Assembly (NCBI RefSeq): GCF_017302275.1
Contig: NZ_JAFLDR010000003.1
Coordinates: 62,001-126,000, forward strand
Source of the DNA: Sulfuritalea sp.
Lineage (GTDB): Bacteria; Pseudomonadota; Gammaproteobacteria; Burkholderiales; Rhodocyclaceae
DNA: 64,000 nt
Reading direction: 5' to 3'
Positions 38,728 through 49,480 of the stretch are shown here, piece after piece (position 1 is the first letter of the stretch; every line of letters begins with the position of its first letter). The notes beneath the pieces are model-generated. The model ran no database searches. It was not told where the DNA came from and saw only the letters and a program-made list of their open reading frames with translations. The position numbers were made by a program, and so were the translations under genes.

Positions 38728-40668
38728 TTACTCATCGAGCCATGCATGGGTGGTCGCGCCGCCGCGCAGCAGGTGCTCATCGCGCACGCGGCGAGTGTAG
38801 CCGATGCGATCGAAGAATTCGAGGATCTGGATCGCCACCTTGCGCCCGCCGCCACCATCGCCGTAGATGATGTCGCGCAGATCGGCGGCACGCGCCATTC
38901 CACGCTCCGCGTTCAGGCGCCGGACGATGGCGGCCAGGTTCGCGACCGCGGCGGCGGTGAAGTAATGGTCGTGGGCAACCGGGTAAAGCTCGCCACCGCG
39001 CGCCATGCGGCGGAACAACTGGCGTACCACGTCTTCGGCGGTGCCGCTGGCGCGGAACACGTCGCGCACGCGCGGCGGGTTGAACGGCGCCGCGTCGAGC
39101 AGCGGCTTCAAGACGGTGAACAGGTCCCGGTCGCCGGCCGAGACGCTGGCGACGTGCCCGGGCAGGTGCAGCCAGGCACGGGTCTGCGCAATCCCGCCGG
39201 CGGCCAGCAGTTCGCCGACCAGGGCATCGAAGGCGGCACGCGGCAGGTTGGCGGAGGTCATGCGCCGCAGGCGTTCGCGCTCGACGCCGGTCAGGTCCGG
39301 GGCGCGTTCGTGCTCGCGCGCCAGGACATCGAGAAGGCGCCGTTCCAGCGCAGACCAGGCCGCGCCGGCAAACCCGAGGCGCCCTTCGCCGTCGCGGACC
39401 AGCGTCAGTCCGGCGCGCGCCCACAACGCCTCCGCCTCGGGCGCGGCAAGGTTCCAGGCGGCAGCGAAGCGCGCGAGGTCGACGCCAGCGCCAGTTCGTG
39501 CGGCGAGCAGGGAAAGCGTCGGCAGCGGATCATTGTCGCGCATCGCCGCCAGCAGGGCGAGCCGCTCGGCGCTGCGCTTGTGTCGCGTCGGCGGAAAAAT
39601 GTCGAGCACGCGCCCGCCGCCGACGCTGCGCTGCGCGCCGGCATCGCGCAGCACGAAGCGGTCGCCGCGCAAGGCCAGGGTTTCGCGTTCGAGCAGGATT
39701 TCCACCAGCGCCGCCTCGCCGGCGCCGGCTTCCGCGCAATCGAGCAAGGCGACGCGCCCCATGATGTCCTCGGCGCCCAGATGCACATGCACGGTCTGCA
39801 GGTGCCGCAGCGCCGCCTGTCCGGGCGGCACGCGCAGTTCGCCCTGGAATCGGCGCAATGGGATCGCGAGTGCGGGGTCGACCACCCACATGCCACGTTC
39901 GATGTCGCGCTTTTCGAAGTCGCCGACCAGCGCCAGCGCGCAACGCTCGCCGGCCTGCCCCTGCTGCGCGGGCCGATCCTGCACGTGCAGGCTGCGTACG
40001 CGCGCTCGAAGTTGTCCGCTGCGCCCCGGCGGCGACACGATCACCGTGTCGCCAGCGCCGACTTTTCCGGAATGGGCCGTGCCAGTGACCACCGTGCCGG
40101 CGCCGGCGAGGCTGAAACAGCGATCGATGGCCAGCCGGAAGCGACCTTGCGCCAATGCGCGCGCGGTGCCGGCGGCGACCGCATCGAGGTGTGCGCGCAA
40201 TGCGGGCACGCCCTCGCCGCCGCGGGCCGAAAGCGGAAACACCGGGCTGCCGGCGAGCCCGGTTCCGGCCAACAGCGCCGCCACCTCGGCCTGCGCCTCC
40301 GCCAGCCGTTGCGGCGTCACGACGTCGATCTTGTTCAGTGCGACGGCGCCGCGCGTGAGGCCGAGCAGGTCAAGCAGTTCCAGGTGCTCGCGCGTCTGCG
40401 GCATCGGGCCGTCGTCGGCGGCAATCACCAGCAGCACGAAGTCGATGCCGGTGGCGCCGGCCAGCATGTTGTGGATAAGCTTCTCGTGGCCCGGCACATC
40501 GACGAAGCCCAGCACCGAGCCGTCGGCCAGGGCTGTGTAGGCGTAGCCCAGGTCGAGCGTGATGCCGCGCGCCTTTTCCTCTGGCAGGCGATCGGCATCG
40601 ACGCCGGTGAGCGCCTTCACCAGCGTGGTCTTGCCGTGGTCGATGTGACCCGCGGTGCCGATCAGCAT
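38728..40668 (-). CDS. selB: selenocysteine-specific elongation factor SelB
   Basis: A 646-residue GTPase delivering Sec-tRNA to UGA codons bound by SECIS. It has G1 [14 protein letters not shown]3 DVPGHE and NKID G4 (ALNKIDVV). EF-Tu-like domains 2 and 3 follow, then C-terminal winged helices for SECIS binding. Residues 207-214 (KVGAGDTV) are encoded by the 25-bp repeat at 40042-40066. SelB relatives also have a V..GD segment there. ATG overlaps the selA stop by seven bases. Confidence 0.97.
   Translation of the reverse strand: MLIGTAGHIDHGKTTLVKALTGVDADRLPEEKARGITLDLGYAYTALADGSVLGFVDVPGHEKLIHNMLAGATGIDFVLLVIAADDGPMPQTREHLELLDLLGLTRGAVALNKIDVVTPQRLAEAQAEVAALLAGTGLAGSPVFPLSARGGEGVPALRAHLDAVAAGTARALAQGRFRLAIDRCFSLAGAGTVVTGTAHSGKVGAGDTVIVSPPGRSGQLRARVRSLHVQDRPAQQGQAGERCALALVGDFEKRDIERGMWVVDPALAIPLRRFQGELRVPPGQAALRHLQTVHVHLGAEDIMGRVALLDCAEAGAGEAALVEILLERETLALRGDRFVLRDAGAQRSVGGGRVLDIFPPTRHKRSAERLALLAAMRDNDPLPTLSLLAARTGAGVDLARFAAAWNLAAPEAEALWARAGLTLVRDGEGRLGFAGAAWSALERRLLDVLAREHERAPDLTGVERERLRRMTSANLPRAAFDALVGELLAAGGIAQTRAWLHLPGHVASVSAGDRDLFTVLKPLLDAAPFNPPRVRDVFRASGTAEDVVRQLFRRMARGGELYPVAHDHYFTAAAVANLAAIVRRLNAERGMARAADLRDIIYGDGGGGRKVAIQILEFFDRIGYTRRVRDEHLLRGGATTHAWLDE
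40042..40066 (-). repeat. 25-bp dispersed repeat, inside selB
   Basis: A copy with one mismatch to consensus, in the direction of the gene, read as K-V-G-A-G-D-T-V. Confidence 0.9.
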
Positions 40669-42062
40669 CGTCCGACTTCCAGGCCCGCCAGCGCGGCGGC
40701 GAACGCTGTCTCTTCGTCCGGTTCGAGGCAGCGCAGGTCGAGCAGCAGGGCGCCATCCTCGATGCGGCCGATCACAGGCTTGGGCAGGGCGCGCAAGGCC
40801 GCCTCGATGCGGTTCAGCACGCCGCCTTTCCTGCCTTGCGGACGGATGGAGAAACCGGCTGAGGGCAGGCGGTCGACGGGCAGCGAGCCGGAGCCGATCT
40901 GCGATTTCAGCGCGACGATTTCCGCCGTCACCGGCAGGCCGGCCAGCGCGTTTTTCAGCGTCGGCAGCAGGCGTTCGGCGGCGGCTCGAATCTCGACTTC
41001 GGGCCGCGTCAATTGGCGCACGGCGGTGACGCGCAGGTGCAGGCGGTCGGGATCGCGGTAGAGCGCCAGCACGGCTTCCAGCGCGGCCAGCGTCAGCTTG
41101 CCGACGCGCAAGGCGCGCTTCAGCGGGTTCTTCTTGATCCTGGCGATCAGGTCGCGGCGCCCGACCAGCAGGCCGGCCTGCGGCCCGCCCAGCAGTTTGT
41201 CGCCGGAGAAGGTGACGAGATCAGCGCCGGCGGCGATGGCTTCGCGCGGCGTCGGTTCGTGCGGCAGGCCGTAGGCGGAGAGGTCGCTCAGCGTGCCGCT
41301 GCCGAGGTCGACGACGAAGGGCAGATTGTTCTGGTGCGCCAGTGCGGCGAGTTCGGCTTCGGGCACGGCATGGGTGAAACCGTGGATCGCGTAGTTGCTG
41401 GCATGCACCTTCATCAGCATCGCGGTGCGCGGGCCGAGGTTCTCGGCGAAGTCCCTGAGGTGGGTGCGGTTGGTGGTGCCGACTTCGACCAGCTTCGCGC
41501 CGGCGCGGCTCATGATGTCGGGCACGCGGAAGGCGCCACCGATCTCGATCAATTCACCGCGCGAGACGATGACCTCCTTCTTCTGCGCCAGGGTGTTGAG
41601 CAGCAGGAACACGGCGGCGGCATTGTTGTTCACCACCGTCGCCGCCTCGGCCCCGGTGAGTTCGCAGAGCAGTTCATCGACCACGCTGTCGCGGTCGCCG
41701 CGGCCGCCGGAGGCTATGTCGTACTCCAGCGCGCAAGGCGAACGCGCGGCGGCGATCAGCGCCTGCACGGCTTCCTCGGGCAGCGGCGCGCGACCGAGGT
41801 TGGTGTGCAGCACGGTGCCGGTGAGATTGAACACCGGGCGCAGCTTTGGCGTCGTTTTCGCCGTGACGCCAGCGCCGACTCTTGTGATCAGCGCGTCCTC
41901 GCTTGGCATGGCACCCCCTTGCTTCACGGCCTCGCGCGCGGCGCCCAGCACCTCGCGCACAACCCCGGTGACAATGGCGCGGCCATGCAGATCGATCAGG
42001 GAGGAAACCGTCGCGGCGGAAAGCAGGCGGTCGACGGAGGGAAGCAGGGAGAGCGGATTCAT
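40662..42062 (-). CDS. selA: L-seryl-tRNA(Sec) selenium transferase
   Basis: A 466-residue PLP enzyme converting Ser-tRNA(Sec) to Sec-tRNA(Sec) with selenophosphate. Landmarks: [37 protein letters not shown], and the PLP lysine in [15 protein letters not shown] (K289). Near residue 60 the segment [12 protein letters not shown] is encoded by the 25-bp repeat. The ATG at 42062 gives [14 protein letters not shown], which matches the family N-terminus. It heads selA-selB-selC. Confidence 0.97.
   Translation of the reverse strand: MNPLSLLPSVDRLLSAATVSSLIDLHGRAIVTGVVREVLGAAREAVKQGGAMPSEDALITRVGAGVTAKTTPKLRPVFNLTGTVLHTNLGRAPLPEEAVQALIAAARSPCALEYDIASGGRGDRDSVVDELLCELTGAEAATVVNNNAAAVFLLLNTLAQKKEVIVSRGELIEIGGAFRVPDIMSRAGAKLVEVGTTNRTHLRDFAENLGPRTAMLMKVHASNYAIHGFTHAVPEAELAALAHQNNLPFVVDLGSGTLSDLSAYGLPHEPTPREAIAAGADLVTFSGDKLLGGPQAGLLVGRRDLIARIKKNPLKRALRVGKLTLAALEAVLALYRDPDRLHLRVTAVRQLTRPEVEIRAAAERLLPTLKNALAGLPVTAEIVALKSQIGSGSLPVDRLPSAGFSIRPQGRKGGVLNRIEAALRALPKPVIGRIEDGALLLDLRCLEPDEETAFAAALAGLEVGRC
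41859..41883 (-). repeat. 25-bp dispersed repeat, inside selA
   Basis: A copy with two mismatches, oriented with the gene, read as R-V-G-A-G-V-T-A. Confidence 0.85.
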
Positions 42063-42232
42063 GATTTCACCCGGACCGGGCAGAAACGAGATCGATTTAT
42101 TGTAGCGGCTTCCGTGCGGTGGCGGGCCTTGACATGAGTCATTGCCCGCTACCGCGCGCGAACCATAGTATCGATGCAAACCCGGCGTGCAGGATTCGCG
42201 CCACGAGACCGGACTCATGCGAGGAGCGCCAC

Positions 42233-42973
42233 ATGAACAAGCACAATCCGTCGAAAATATCGACTTGGCTCAGGCTCCTGGGCATCGAGCTCAGTCCGGT
42301 CAGCCATCGCGAACGACTGGTGTCGGCGCTAGGCGGCTGCTTCGGTATTTTCGCTGTGTATTGGATCAGCAATGCCGTACTTGGCAGTGCCGCCTCGCCT
42401 ATCCTGCTGCTGTCGATGGGTTCCACCGCCGTCATGCTCTTCGCGGTGCCGCACGGCGCCCTGTCGCAGCCCTGGCCGCTGCTCGGCGGCCACCTGGTGT
42501 CAGGGCTGATCGGCATCGCCTGCCTGCTGTACGTGCCGGATCCGATGCTGGCCGCCAGCCTGGGCGTCGGCCTGGCCATCGGCGCCATGCACTATCTGCG
42601 CTGCATCCATCCGCCCGCGGGCGCCACGGCACTGGCCGCCGCACTCGGCGACGCCTCGGTGCGCGCCATGGGTTTCGGCTTCGTCGTCGCCCCCGTGATG
42701 CTCAACGTCCTGATCATCCTGGTCGCAGCCGTCGCCTTCAACGCCCTGTTTCCCTGGCGCCGCTACCCGGCTGCGCTGGTGCGCGGCGGCGCAGCGCCAG
42801 CGCCGCCGGCTGGATACGAGTCCATTTCACACGAGGACTTTGTCTACGCGCTGACCCAAATGGATTCCTTCATCGATGTCTCCGAGGAAGACCTGCTGCG
42901 CATCTACAGCCTTGCCACCGGCCGCCGCGATACCGGGGCGGCCGGCAATGTCAGCTCTTCTGCGCCTTCCTGA
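42233..42973 (+). CDS. HPP-family membrane protein
   Basis: A 246-residue protein with four to five hydrophobic helices and the family motif [14 protein letters not shown] proteins are integral membrane proteins implicated in nitrite or other small-solute transport. The C-terminal 60 residues ([28 protein letters not shown]) form a soluble domain. It is divergent from selA, and its 3' end overlaps the convergent selenoprotein-like gene by 23 bases. Confidence 0.85.
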   Translation: MNKHNPSKISTWLRLLGIELSPVSHRERLVSALGGCFGIFAVYWISNAVLGSAASPILLLSMGSTAVMLFAVPHGALSQPWPLLGGHLVSGLIGIACLLYVPDPMLAASLGVGLAIGAMHYLRCIHPPAGATALAAALGDASVRAMGFGFVVAPVMLNVLIILVAAVAFNALFPWRRYPAALVRGGAAPAPPAGYESISHEDFVYALTQMDSFIDVSEEDLLRIYSLATGRRDTGAAGNVSSSAPS

Positions 42974-43454
42974 AGGCGGCGAAATCACCACCCTTCAGGT
43001 AATGTTTCTCGGCCACGTAACGGTCGAGCAGCAGCGCGTCGTCGACGGTCTTTAGCCCGCCGGTCAAGCGCGCAACCTCCTTGCCCGCGCCGTCGAGGAA
43101 GACCAGCACCGGCCGCAGCTTGCGCGGATTGTGGCGCTTGACCATCGCGTGCAGCGGGTCCTTGTCGTCGAGTTCCAGCTCGCCGAAATCGGCATGGGCG
43201 CCGAGGAAATGCTTCGAGTATTTCGCGGTGACTTCGGGCTTCTTGAGCACACTCACGGTGTAGCGACAAGCCCCTCAGTTCAAATGATCGCCGAAGTACA
43301 GCATGACGTGGCGGTCGGGCTGCTGCTTCGCCGCCGCCAGCGCGGCGTGGTCATCGGCATGCAAGGGCAGCACGCCGTCGAGATGGTCCGCCGCGGCCGG
43401 CAGGCTGAAGGCAGCGGCGCAAAGAAATGCGAGCAGGGCAAGCAGGCGCTTCAT
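42951..43454 (-). CDS. predicted selenocysteine-containing thioredoxin-like protein (UGA at codon 60)
   Basis: A 167-residue secreted thioredoxin-fold protein if the in-frame UGA at 43275-43277 is read as selenocysteine. The first part has a signal peptide (LLALLAFLCAAAFSLPAAA) and ends HVMLYFGDHLN. After the UGA comes G-A-C-R-Y-T, then KKPEVTAKYSKHFLGAHADFGELELDD and a Trx-like C-terminal part (RPVLVFLDGAGKEVARLTGG). The UGA therefore occupies the first Cys of a CxxC site, giving U60-G-A-C63. A hairpin suitable as a bacterial SECIS follows the UGA (43236-43273). selA, selB and selC lie close by. Shine-Dalgarno AAGGAGA precedes the ATG at 43454. Confidence 0.75.
43236..43273 (-). promoter_or_regulatory. 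candidate bacterial SECIS hairpin of the thioredoxin-like gene
   Basis: Directly after the UGA, GGGCTT and AAGCCC can pair as an outer stem. ACAC and GTGT form an inner stem with loop CGTGA at about 18-22 bases past the UGA. This matches the position of the apical loop in known bacterial SECIS elements. Pairing was done by eye. Confidence 0.5.
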
Positions 43455-43556
43455 GGGTTCTCCTTGGGACGAGGTTACTGGCAGACAGTGTAGGCTGAAG
43501 TTTGGTTCCGTGAAATGCCTCGGGGTTCCGTCCGCGGGTAAGCGATGAAACGAAAT

Positions 43557-43581
43557 CACCGTGTCGCCAGCGCCGACTCTT
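43557..43581 (-). repeat. 25-bp dispersed repeat, downstream of fdhE
   Basis: Near-consensus, just past the fdhE stop. The 24 bases at its upstream end are identical to those at selB (40042-40066) except for one position. Confidence 0.9.
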
Positions 43582-43586
43582 GCAAT

Positions 43587-44513
43587 TCAGCCCCCGGGCA
43601 CCAGCAGCAGATTGGGCCCGCTGCGCGAATAGCCGGCTTCGTCGACCAGGATGTCGAGCGCCAGGGTGGCGAGGTCGTCGGCCACCGGATCGACGGGTGC
43701 CTTCTCGGCATACACGATCTTCAGGTAGCTCTTGCAGGCCTCGCAGGTTTCGGCGCGCACCGCGTCTGGCCCGGGCTGGCCGGTCCCGGTTTCGAGGTAA
43801 CGGTAACCGATGCCTTCGGTGGCGTCACAGGCGGAGCACTTGACGCGCACGAGGTTCCACTCGGTGTTGCACAAGGCGCAGTGCAGGTAGCGCAGGTTGC
43901 CGACCTCGCCGGCGCCGCGCACCACGCTGGCCACGGGCAGGAAGCCGCAACAGGGGCAGACGCCGGGCACGTCGAGCGCGACAATCTCGGCAACGCCGAG
44001 GCGGGCAGCGCCGGCTGTCCAGAGCACCTGCAGGGCGGCGCCGACATAAGGCAGCAAGGCGGCATCCGGCCCGTAGAGCTCGGTATGCAGCACGCGCTCG
44101 GCCAGGGCTTCGATCCGCTCGGCATCGTAGGCGGCAAGCCGCGCCAGATCATCGCGCGCCATGTCCGGCGCGTCGCGGGCCACGGCGGCGACAATCAGGG
44201 AAAGGCTGTCGCGCCAGGCGGCGGAACGCGGCCAGGATTGTGCCGGCAGGGGCGGCATGCGGTGTTCGCGCGCCACGCCCATGCGTGCCGCATCCGGCAA
44301 ATCCAGCGCGGGCATGGCCTGCAGGGCCAGGTGCTGGGCGCGGCTGATGGCACCGAGGAAGCGCAGCCAGTCGCCCAGGCTGTGGCCGTCGGCGAGTTGC
44401 TCGAAGCGCAGTGCGCGCTGGCTGAAAAGTGTCGCGGGGTCGGGCGCGATGACGTGGGGCGGCTCGCTGCTCGACTTGATGGGAATGATCGGGGCTTGGA
44501 AAGTGGCGCTCAT
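43587..44513 (-). CDS. fdhE: formate dehydrogenase accessory protein FdhE
   Basis: A 308-residue rubredoxin-like protein required for maturation of respiratory formate dehydrogenase. It has the family's CxxC pairs (VPGVCPCCGFLPVASVV, HCALCNTEWN, KCSACDATEGI, ETCEACKSYLK). Its location next to fdnGHI fits. The ATG at 44513 was chosen since it gives the family N-terminal length. Confidence 0.96.
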   Translation of the reverse strand: MSATFQAPIIPIKSSSEPPHVIAPDPATLFSQRALRFEQLADGHSLGDWLRFLGAISRAQHLALQAMPALDLPDAARMGVAREHRMPPLPAQSWPRSAAWRDSLSLIVAAVARDAPDMARDDLARLAAYDAERIEALAERVLHTELYGPDAALLPYVGAALQVLWTAGAARLGVAEIVALDVPGVCPCCGFLPVASVVRGAGEVGNLRYLHCALCNTEWNLVRVKCSACDATEGIGYRYLETGTGQPGPDAVRAETCEACKSYLKIVYAEKAPVDPVADDLATLALDILVDEAGYSRSGPNLLLVPGG

Positions 44514-44548
44514 GGGGAAGAGTCTATTCGATTGGGGTCGTACAAACG

Positions 44549-44572
44549 ACCCGCGGGCCGGAGCCCGCGGGT
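44549..44572. terminator. GC hairpin between fdnI and fdhE
   Basis: Perfect ten-base arms ACCCGCGGGC and GCCCGCGGGT with a CGGA loop. It could attenuate the fdn transcript before fdhE. Confidence 0.6.
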
Positions 44573-44596
44573 TTGTTGGCGCTGCGAAATGCCGGT

Positions 44597-45220
44597 TCAG
44601 GACTTGCCGGTGACCTGACGGTACCAGGCGCGGTGATGCTGCTTGGCCCAGGCGCGGGTGACCGTGCCATAGACCATCGCCCGCACCGTGCCGCGAACCC
44701 AGAGCGCGGCATAGACATGGACGAAGATCATCGCGATCATGATCGCGGCGACCGCCGAATGCACCACCGCGCCCAGGCGCACCACATCCACCGGCAGGTT
44801 GAAGTAGGCGCGCCACAGGAAGACGCCGGAAACGAACAGGAGCAGCATGCACAGCGCCATGGCCCAGAACATCGCCTTCTGCCCGCCGTTGTACTTGCCC
44901 TGTTCCGGCATGTTGTGGTCGTTGCCGCTGACCATCTCGCCGGCCCGCGAGAGCCATTCCTTGTCCGCCGGCGTCATCACGTTGAGCGACTTGAAGCGGA
45001 AGAACATCACCAGGAAGGCCAGCGCCATGAGAACGCCGAGGAAGGGGTGCAGGATGCGCGCCCAGACCCCGCCGCCGAAGAGCTGCGTCAGTGGATAAAA
45101 GGCCGGATGGAAGAAGGCCAGGCCGGACAGCGCGAGCAGGATGAAGCAGATGCCGACGAGCCAGTGATTGGCCCGCTCCTGCGCGTCGTAGCGCGTGAGG
45201 TCTTTCGGATTGCGGATCAT
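44597..45220 (-). CDS. fdnI: formate dehydrogenase cytochrome b556 subunit (gamma)
   Basis: A 207-residue membrane di-heme b-type subunit that passes electrons to the quinone pool. Four membrane helices with conserved His (RANHWLVGICFILLALSGLAFF, LHPFLGVLMALAFLVMFF, VVHSAVAAIMIAMIFVHVYAAL). It follows fdnH with repeat B copy 3 between them. Confidence 0.96.
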   Translation of the reverse strand: MIRNPKDLTRYDAQERANHWLVGICFILLALSGLAFFHPAFYPLTQLFGGGVWARILHPFLGVLMALAFLVMFFRFKSLNVMTPADKEWLSRAGEMVSGNDHNMPEQGKYNGGQKAMFWAMALCMLLLFVSGVFLWRAYFNLPVDVVRLGAVVHSAVAAIMIAMIFVHVYAALWVRGTVRAMVYGTVTRAWAKQHHRAWYRQVTGKS

Positions 45221-45231
45221 GATGCTGCCTC

Positions 45232-45344
45232 CGATGGGCCGCCCCGAGGGGGCAGCGAGTCAACAAGCTGGAAGCCGCGCAGCGGCTGAACCGTCGTTAC
45301 CCCCTTCCGCGGGAAGGGGGCTAGGGGGATGGTCGTTTTCATTT
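45232..45344 (+). repeat. intergenic repeat B, copy 3
   Basis: GGGCCGCCCC, the GCAGCG.GTCAACAAGCT and CCGCGCAGCGGCTGAACCGT blocks, and the CCCCCTTCC/GGAAGGGGG hairpin. It lies inside the fdn operon between fdnH and fdnI, opposite in direction to the genes, so here it cannot supply a ribosome binding site. Confidence 0.8.
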
Positions 45345-46223
45345 CTCCTCCTTCTCCAGTTCGTCCTCAAGCTCCTTGCTGACCTCGTTCGGACCCTTCA
45401 TCACGTAGTGGAACAGGCTGCCCAATGCCACGGCAGCCATGGCCACAGTGGCCACCGGCTTGGCGATGCCCTTCCACAACGACACCAGCGGACTGATACT
45501 GGGATTGTTGGGCAGGCCCTTGTAGAGCTCCGGCCGGTCGGCGTGGTGCAGCACGTACATGACGTGCGTGCCGCCCACCCCTGCCGGATCATAGAGCCCC
45601 GCCTTGTCGTAGCCGCGCATCTTCAGGTCGACCACTCGCTTCGCCGCGTAATCCTTCATCTGCTCCTTGGAGCCAAACTGGATCGCACCGGTCGGGCAGA
45701 CCTTGGCGCAGGCCGGCGCCTGGCCGACGGCGACGCGGTCGGAACACAGCGAGCACTTGTAGGCCTTGTTGTCTTCCTGCGAGATGCGCGGGATGTTGAA
45801 GGGACAGCCGGTGATGCAATAGCCGCAGCCGATGCAGTTTTCCTGGTGGAAATCGACGATGCCGTTGGCGTACTGGATGATGGCGCCGGGGGCCGGGCAG
45901 GCCTTGAGGCAGCCCGGATCGGCGCAATGCATGCAGCCGTCCTTGCGGATCAGCCACTCCAGCTTGCCCTTTTCCTCGACTTCGGCGAAGCGCATCACGG
46001 TCCACGACTTGGCCGTCAGGTCGATCGGGTTGTCGTAGACGCCGTGGTTGACGCCGACCTCGTCGCGAATGTCGTTCCATTCCATGCAGGCCGCCTGGCA
46101 GGCCTTGCAGCCGATGCAGGTGGACACGTCGATCAGCTTGGCCACTTCCGTGGTCTGCCGGACGCCGGGTGCCGGTGTGGTCGTCGCCGAGCGGCGGGCG
46201 ATATCTAGCGATTGCAATGCCAT
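45339..46223 (-). CDS. fdnH: formate dehydrogenase iron-sulfur subunit (beta)
   Basis: A 294-residue subunit with four [4Fe-4S] cysteine clusters ([71 protein letters not shown]) and a C-terminal membrane helix ([14 protein letters not shown]) anchoring it. It carries electrons from FdnG to FdnI. Confidence 0.97.
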   Translation of the reverse strand: MALQSLDIARRSATTTPAPGVRQTTEVAKLIDVSTCIGCKACQAACMEWNDIRDEVGVNHGVYDNPIDLTAKSWTVMRFAEVEEKGKLEWLIRKDGCMHCADPGCLKACPAPGAIIQYANGIVDFHQENCIGCGYCITGCPFNIPRISQEDNKAYKCSLCSDRVAVGQAPACAKVCPTGAIQFGSKEQMKDYAAKRVVDLKMRGYDKAGLYDPAGVGGTHVMYVLHHADRPELYKGLPNNPSISPLVSLWKGIAKPVATVAMAAVALGSLFHYVMKGPNEVSKELEDELEKEEK

Positions 46224-46235
46224 GTCATATCCCCC

Positions 46236-49200
46236 TTAGATCTTCTCGATGTTGACCAGGAACGCCTTGTATTCTGGCGTCTGGCAATTGGCGTCGCCGA
46301 CGAACGGCGTCAGCGTGTTGGTGATGAAGCCCGGCTTGGTGACCCCCTTGAAGCCCCAGTGGATCGGAATGCCCACGGTGTGCACCTTCTTGCCGTCGAC
46401 GTCGAGCGTCTTGATCCGCTTGGTGACCACGGCCACGGCCTTGATGAAGCCGCGGTTGCTGCGCACCTTGACCTTGTCGCCGGTGGCAATGCCCTTCTCC
46501 TGCGCCAGTTGCTCGCTGATCTCGACGAACTGGTCGGGTTGCAGCACGGCATTGATCATCGAGTGCTTGGTCCAGTAATGGAAGTGCTCGACGAGGCGGT
46601 AGGTAGTGGCCACGTAGGGGAAGTCCTTCGCCTTGCCGAAGGTTTCCATGTCGCCCTTGAACACCCGTGCCGCCGGATTGCTGATGGCCTTGGGGTTGTT
46701 GGGATGGAAAGGATTCTTGTCCAGCGGCGTCTCGAAGGGCTCGTAATGCTCGGGGAAGGGACCGTCGGCCATGGCCGGCGCGAAAAGCCGCGCCACGCCT
46801 TCCGGGGTCATGATGAAGGGCATCACCCCCTCGTCGGGTGCCGCGTCGGGCCGCATGTCTGGCACGTCGTTGCCGCCCCAGGCCGTGCCGGTCCACTTGA
46901 TCACCGTGCGCTTCGGGTCCCACGGCTTGCCGGAAAGGTCGCAACTGGCACGGTTGTAGAGGATGCGCCGGTTGGCCGGCCAGGCGAAGCCCCAGTTCAG
47001 CGATTGGCCCAGCCCGGTGGGGTCGGAGTTGTCGCGCCGCGCCGTGAGGTTGCCCGCCTGCGACCAGCAGCCGCCGTAGATCCAGTTGCCGCAGGACGTG
47101 CTGCCATCGTCCCGCAGTTGCGCGAAGCCGGCCACCTGCTCGCCGGCCTTGACGATGACCTTGGTCTTGTCCTTGGGATCGAAGACGTCGCCCAGCGCCT
47201 TGCCGGAAATCTCCATGAGGAGTTCCGCCGGCGACGGCTTGGCCGGGATGCGGTAGGGCCAGGTCAGGTTCATGATCGGCTCGGGCAGCTTGCCGCCGTC
47301 CTTGGCATACATCGCCCTGAGCTTGAGGAACAGCGCCGCCAGGATCTCGATGTCGCCCTTCGACTCACCGGGACCGTCGGCCGCCTTCCAGTGCCACTGG
47401 ATGACGCGACCGGAGCTGGTGAAGCTGGCCGTCTCTTCGGCGAAGAGGTTGGCCGGCAGGCGGAATACCTCGGTCGCGACCTTGGTCGGGTCGACCTCGT
47501 TGAACTCGCCGTGCGGCTTCCAGAACTCCGAGGTATCGGTGGCCAGCGGATCGATGACGACCAGGAACTTGAGCTTGGCCAGCGCATCGGCCACCTTCTT
47601 CTTGTTCGCCACCGAGGCCAGCGGGTTGAAGCCCTGGCAGAAGAAGCCGTTCATCTTGCCCTGGTGCATGCGCTCGAACATCGCCAGCACGTCGTAGGCA
47701 CCATCCTTCTTCGGCAGCCAGTCGTAGCCGTAGTCGTTCTTGTCGGTCGCCGCCGCCCCGTACCAGGCCTTCTGCAGGCTGGTGAACCACTTCGGGAAGT
47801 TCTGCGGGAAGTTCATCTGGTTCGGCCGCAGCGGTTTCGGCGTACGCTTTTCCAGATAGGTCTTGCGATCGACGTCGGCATCGGTCGGCGCCGACAGGTA
47901 GCCGGGCAGTACTTCCGAATACAGGCACATGTCGGTGATGCCCTGCACGTTGGCGTGGCCGCGCAGCGCGTTGATGCCGCCGCCCGCCATGCCCATGTTG
48001 CCGAGCAGGAGCTGGATCAGGGCCATGGTGCGAATGTTCTGCGAGCCGACCGAATGCTCGGTCCAGCCCAGCGCATAACAGATCGTCATGGTCTTGTCGG
48101 GTGCCGCCGTCTCCGCGATCATTTCGCAGATCTTGAGGAAGGCGTCCTGCGGCGTGCCGGTGGTCTTGCTCACCAACTCGGGCGTGTAGCGGCTGTAGTG
48201 CTTCTTCAGCAACTGGAAGACGCAGTTCGGGCTTTCCAGGGTCGGATCGACCATGGCGAAGCCGTCCTTGCCGATCTGGTACTTCCAGGTGTCCTTGCCA
48301 TAGCTGCGCTTCTCGGCGTTGTAGCCGGAGAACAGGCCGTCCTCGAACTTGAAGCCCTCGTCGATCAGGAAGGCGGCGTTGGTGTAGTTCTTGACGTACT
48401 CGTGATGGATCTTGTCCTTCGACAGCAGGTAGTTGATGACGCCGCCGAGGAAGGCGATGTCGGAACCGGCGCGAATCGGCGCGTAGAAGTCGGAAACGGC
48501 GGCCGAGCGCGTGAAGCGCGGGTCGACCACGATCAGCCGGGCCTTGCGGTCCTTCTTCGCTTCGATGACCCACTTGAAACCGCAGGGATGCGCTTCGGCG
48601 GCATTGCCGCCCATGACGATCACCAGGTCCGAATTCTTCAGATCGACCCAGTGATTGGTCATTGCACCACGCCCAAATGTCGGACCCAGACTGGATACCG
48701 TGGGGGCGTGTCAAATACGTGCTTGCGTGTCGAGTGCGACGACTCCGAGGTTGCGCAGGATCTTGCTGGTGAGGTAGCCGGCTTCATTGCCGGCGGCCGA
48801 CGAGGCGAGGAAACCGGTGGTGTTCCAGCGGTTGACGGTCACGCCGTCGGCATTCTTCTCGATCAGGTTGGCGTCGCGGTCCTTCTTGACGTGGGCCGCG
48901 ATGCGGTTGATCGCGTCATCCCAGGAGATGCGCTTCCACTCGTTGCTGCCGGCTTCGCGCACTTCGGGAAACTTGAGCCGGTTCGGGCTCTTGACCATGT
49001 CCATCAGGCCGGCACCCTTGGGGCACAGCGTACCGCGATTCACGGGATTGTCCGGATCGCCCTCGATGTGGATGATGTCCGCTTTCGCGTTCTTGGACTT
49101 GTCGCCCGTGGTGTAGATCAGGACCCCGCAACTGACCGAGCAGTAGGGGCACATGTTGCGGGTTTCCGTGGCGTGGGCCAGCTTGTAGCTGCGCACCTCC

Positions 49201-49298
49201 GCCAGGGCCGATGTGGGCGAGAATCCCATCAAAGCAATGGATGACCCGCTCATGCCGGCGCCGCAGATCTTGAAGAACTGCCGCCGTGAGACTTGCAT
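46236..49298 (-). CDS. fdnG: selenocysteine-containing formate dehydrogenase, major (alpha) subunit
   Basis: A 1020-residue molybdopterin oxidoreductase that oxidises formate in the periplasm. A twin-arginine signal (SRRQFFKICGAG) is followed by the [4Fe-4S] motif C-P-Y-C-S-V-S-C and the Mo-bisMGD domains. The codon at 48711-48713 is TGA in frame (residue 196, the same position as in E. coli FdnG). It is flanked by DTQARI and HAPTVSSLGPTFGRGA, so it encodes selenocysteine. The ATG at 49298 has GGAGGAGT upstream. Gene finders will split it into two parts. Repeat-free. Confidence 0.97.
48668..48710 (-). promoter_or_regulatory. SECIS element of fdnG
   Basis: CACGCCC and GGGCGTG form a seven-base outer stem. 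Inner pairs CGG/CCG and ATCC/GGGT enclose loop AGTCT, which resembles the E. coli formate dehydrogenase loop containing GUCU. It begins directly after the TGA. Confidence 0.85.
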
Positions 49299-49428
49299 CT
49301 GACTCCTCCTTTTTTGTTTGATTTCCAGCATTGACAGCCGGACAAGTATCTGCTTCCGTACGAGCGAAAGCAATGCTTCAAACAGGATTTCTTATGCCGC
49401 ATAGCAGCATCTACGGACGCGCGGAACG

Positions 49429-49454
49429 GTCTGCGGCGGCTGGCCGCCGCAGAC
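49429..49454. terminator. hairpin downstream of dsbC
   Basis: GTCTGCGGCGGC and GCCGCCGCAGAC are perfect 12-base arms with a two-base loop, in the gap after dsbC and before fdnG. Confidence 0.65.
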
Positions 49455-49480
49455 TATGAAGGCAGGGAGTTCGCGGCCGC

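Noticed and set aside
38077-41061. Long open frame antisense to selB, selC and neighbours
   Set aside because: It has no recognisable protein features and covers confidently called genes and a tRNA on the other strand.
42951-43256. Separate short gene starting at GTG 43256
   Set aside because: It lacks the redox motif and signal peptide of its family, and the frame continues upstream through a UGA to an intact start. Reading it as one selenoprotein explains more.
46212-49244. Very long open frame antisense to fdnG
   Set aside because: It is an effect of GC-rich third positions. The minus strand has a complete, recognisable formate dehydrogenase.
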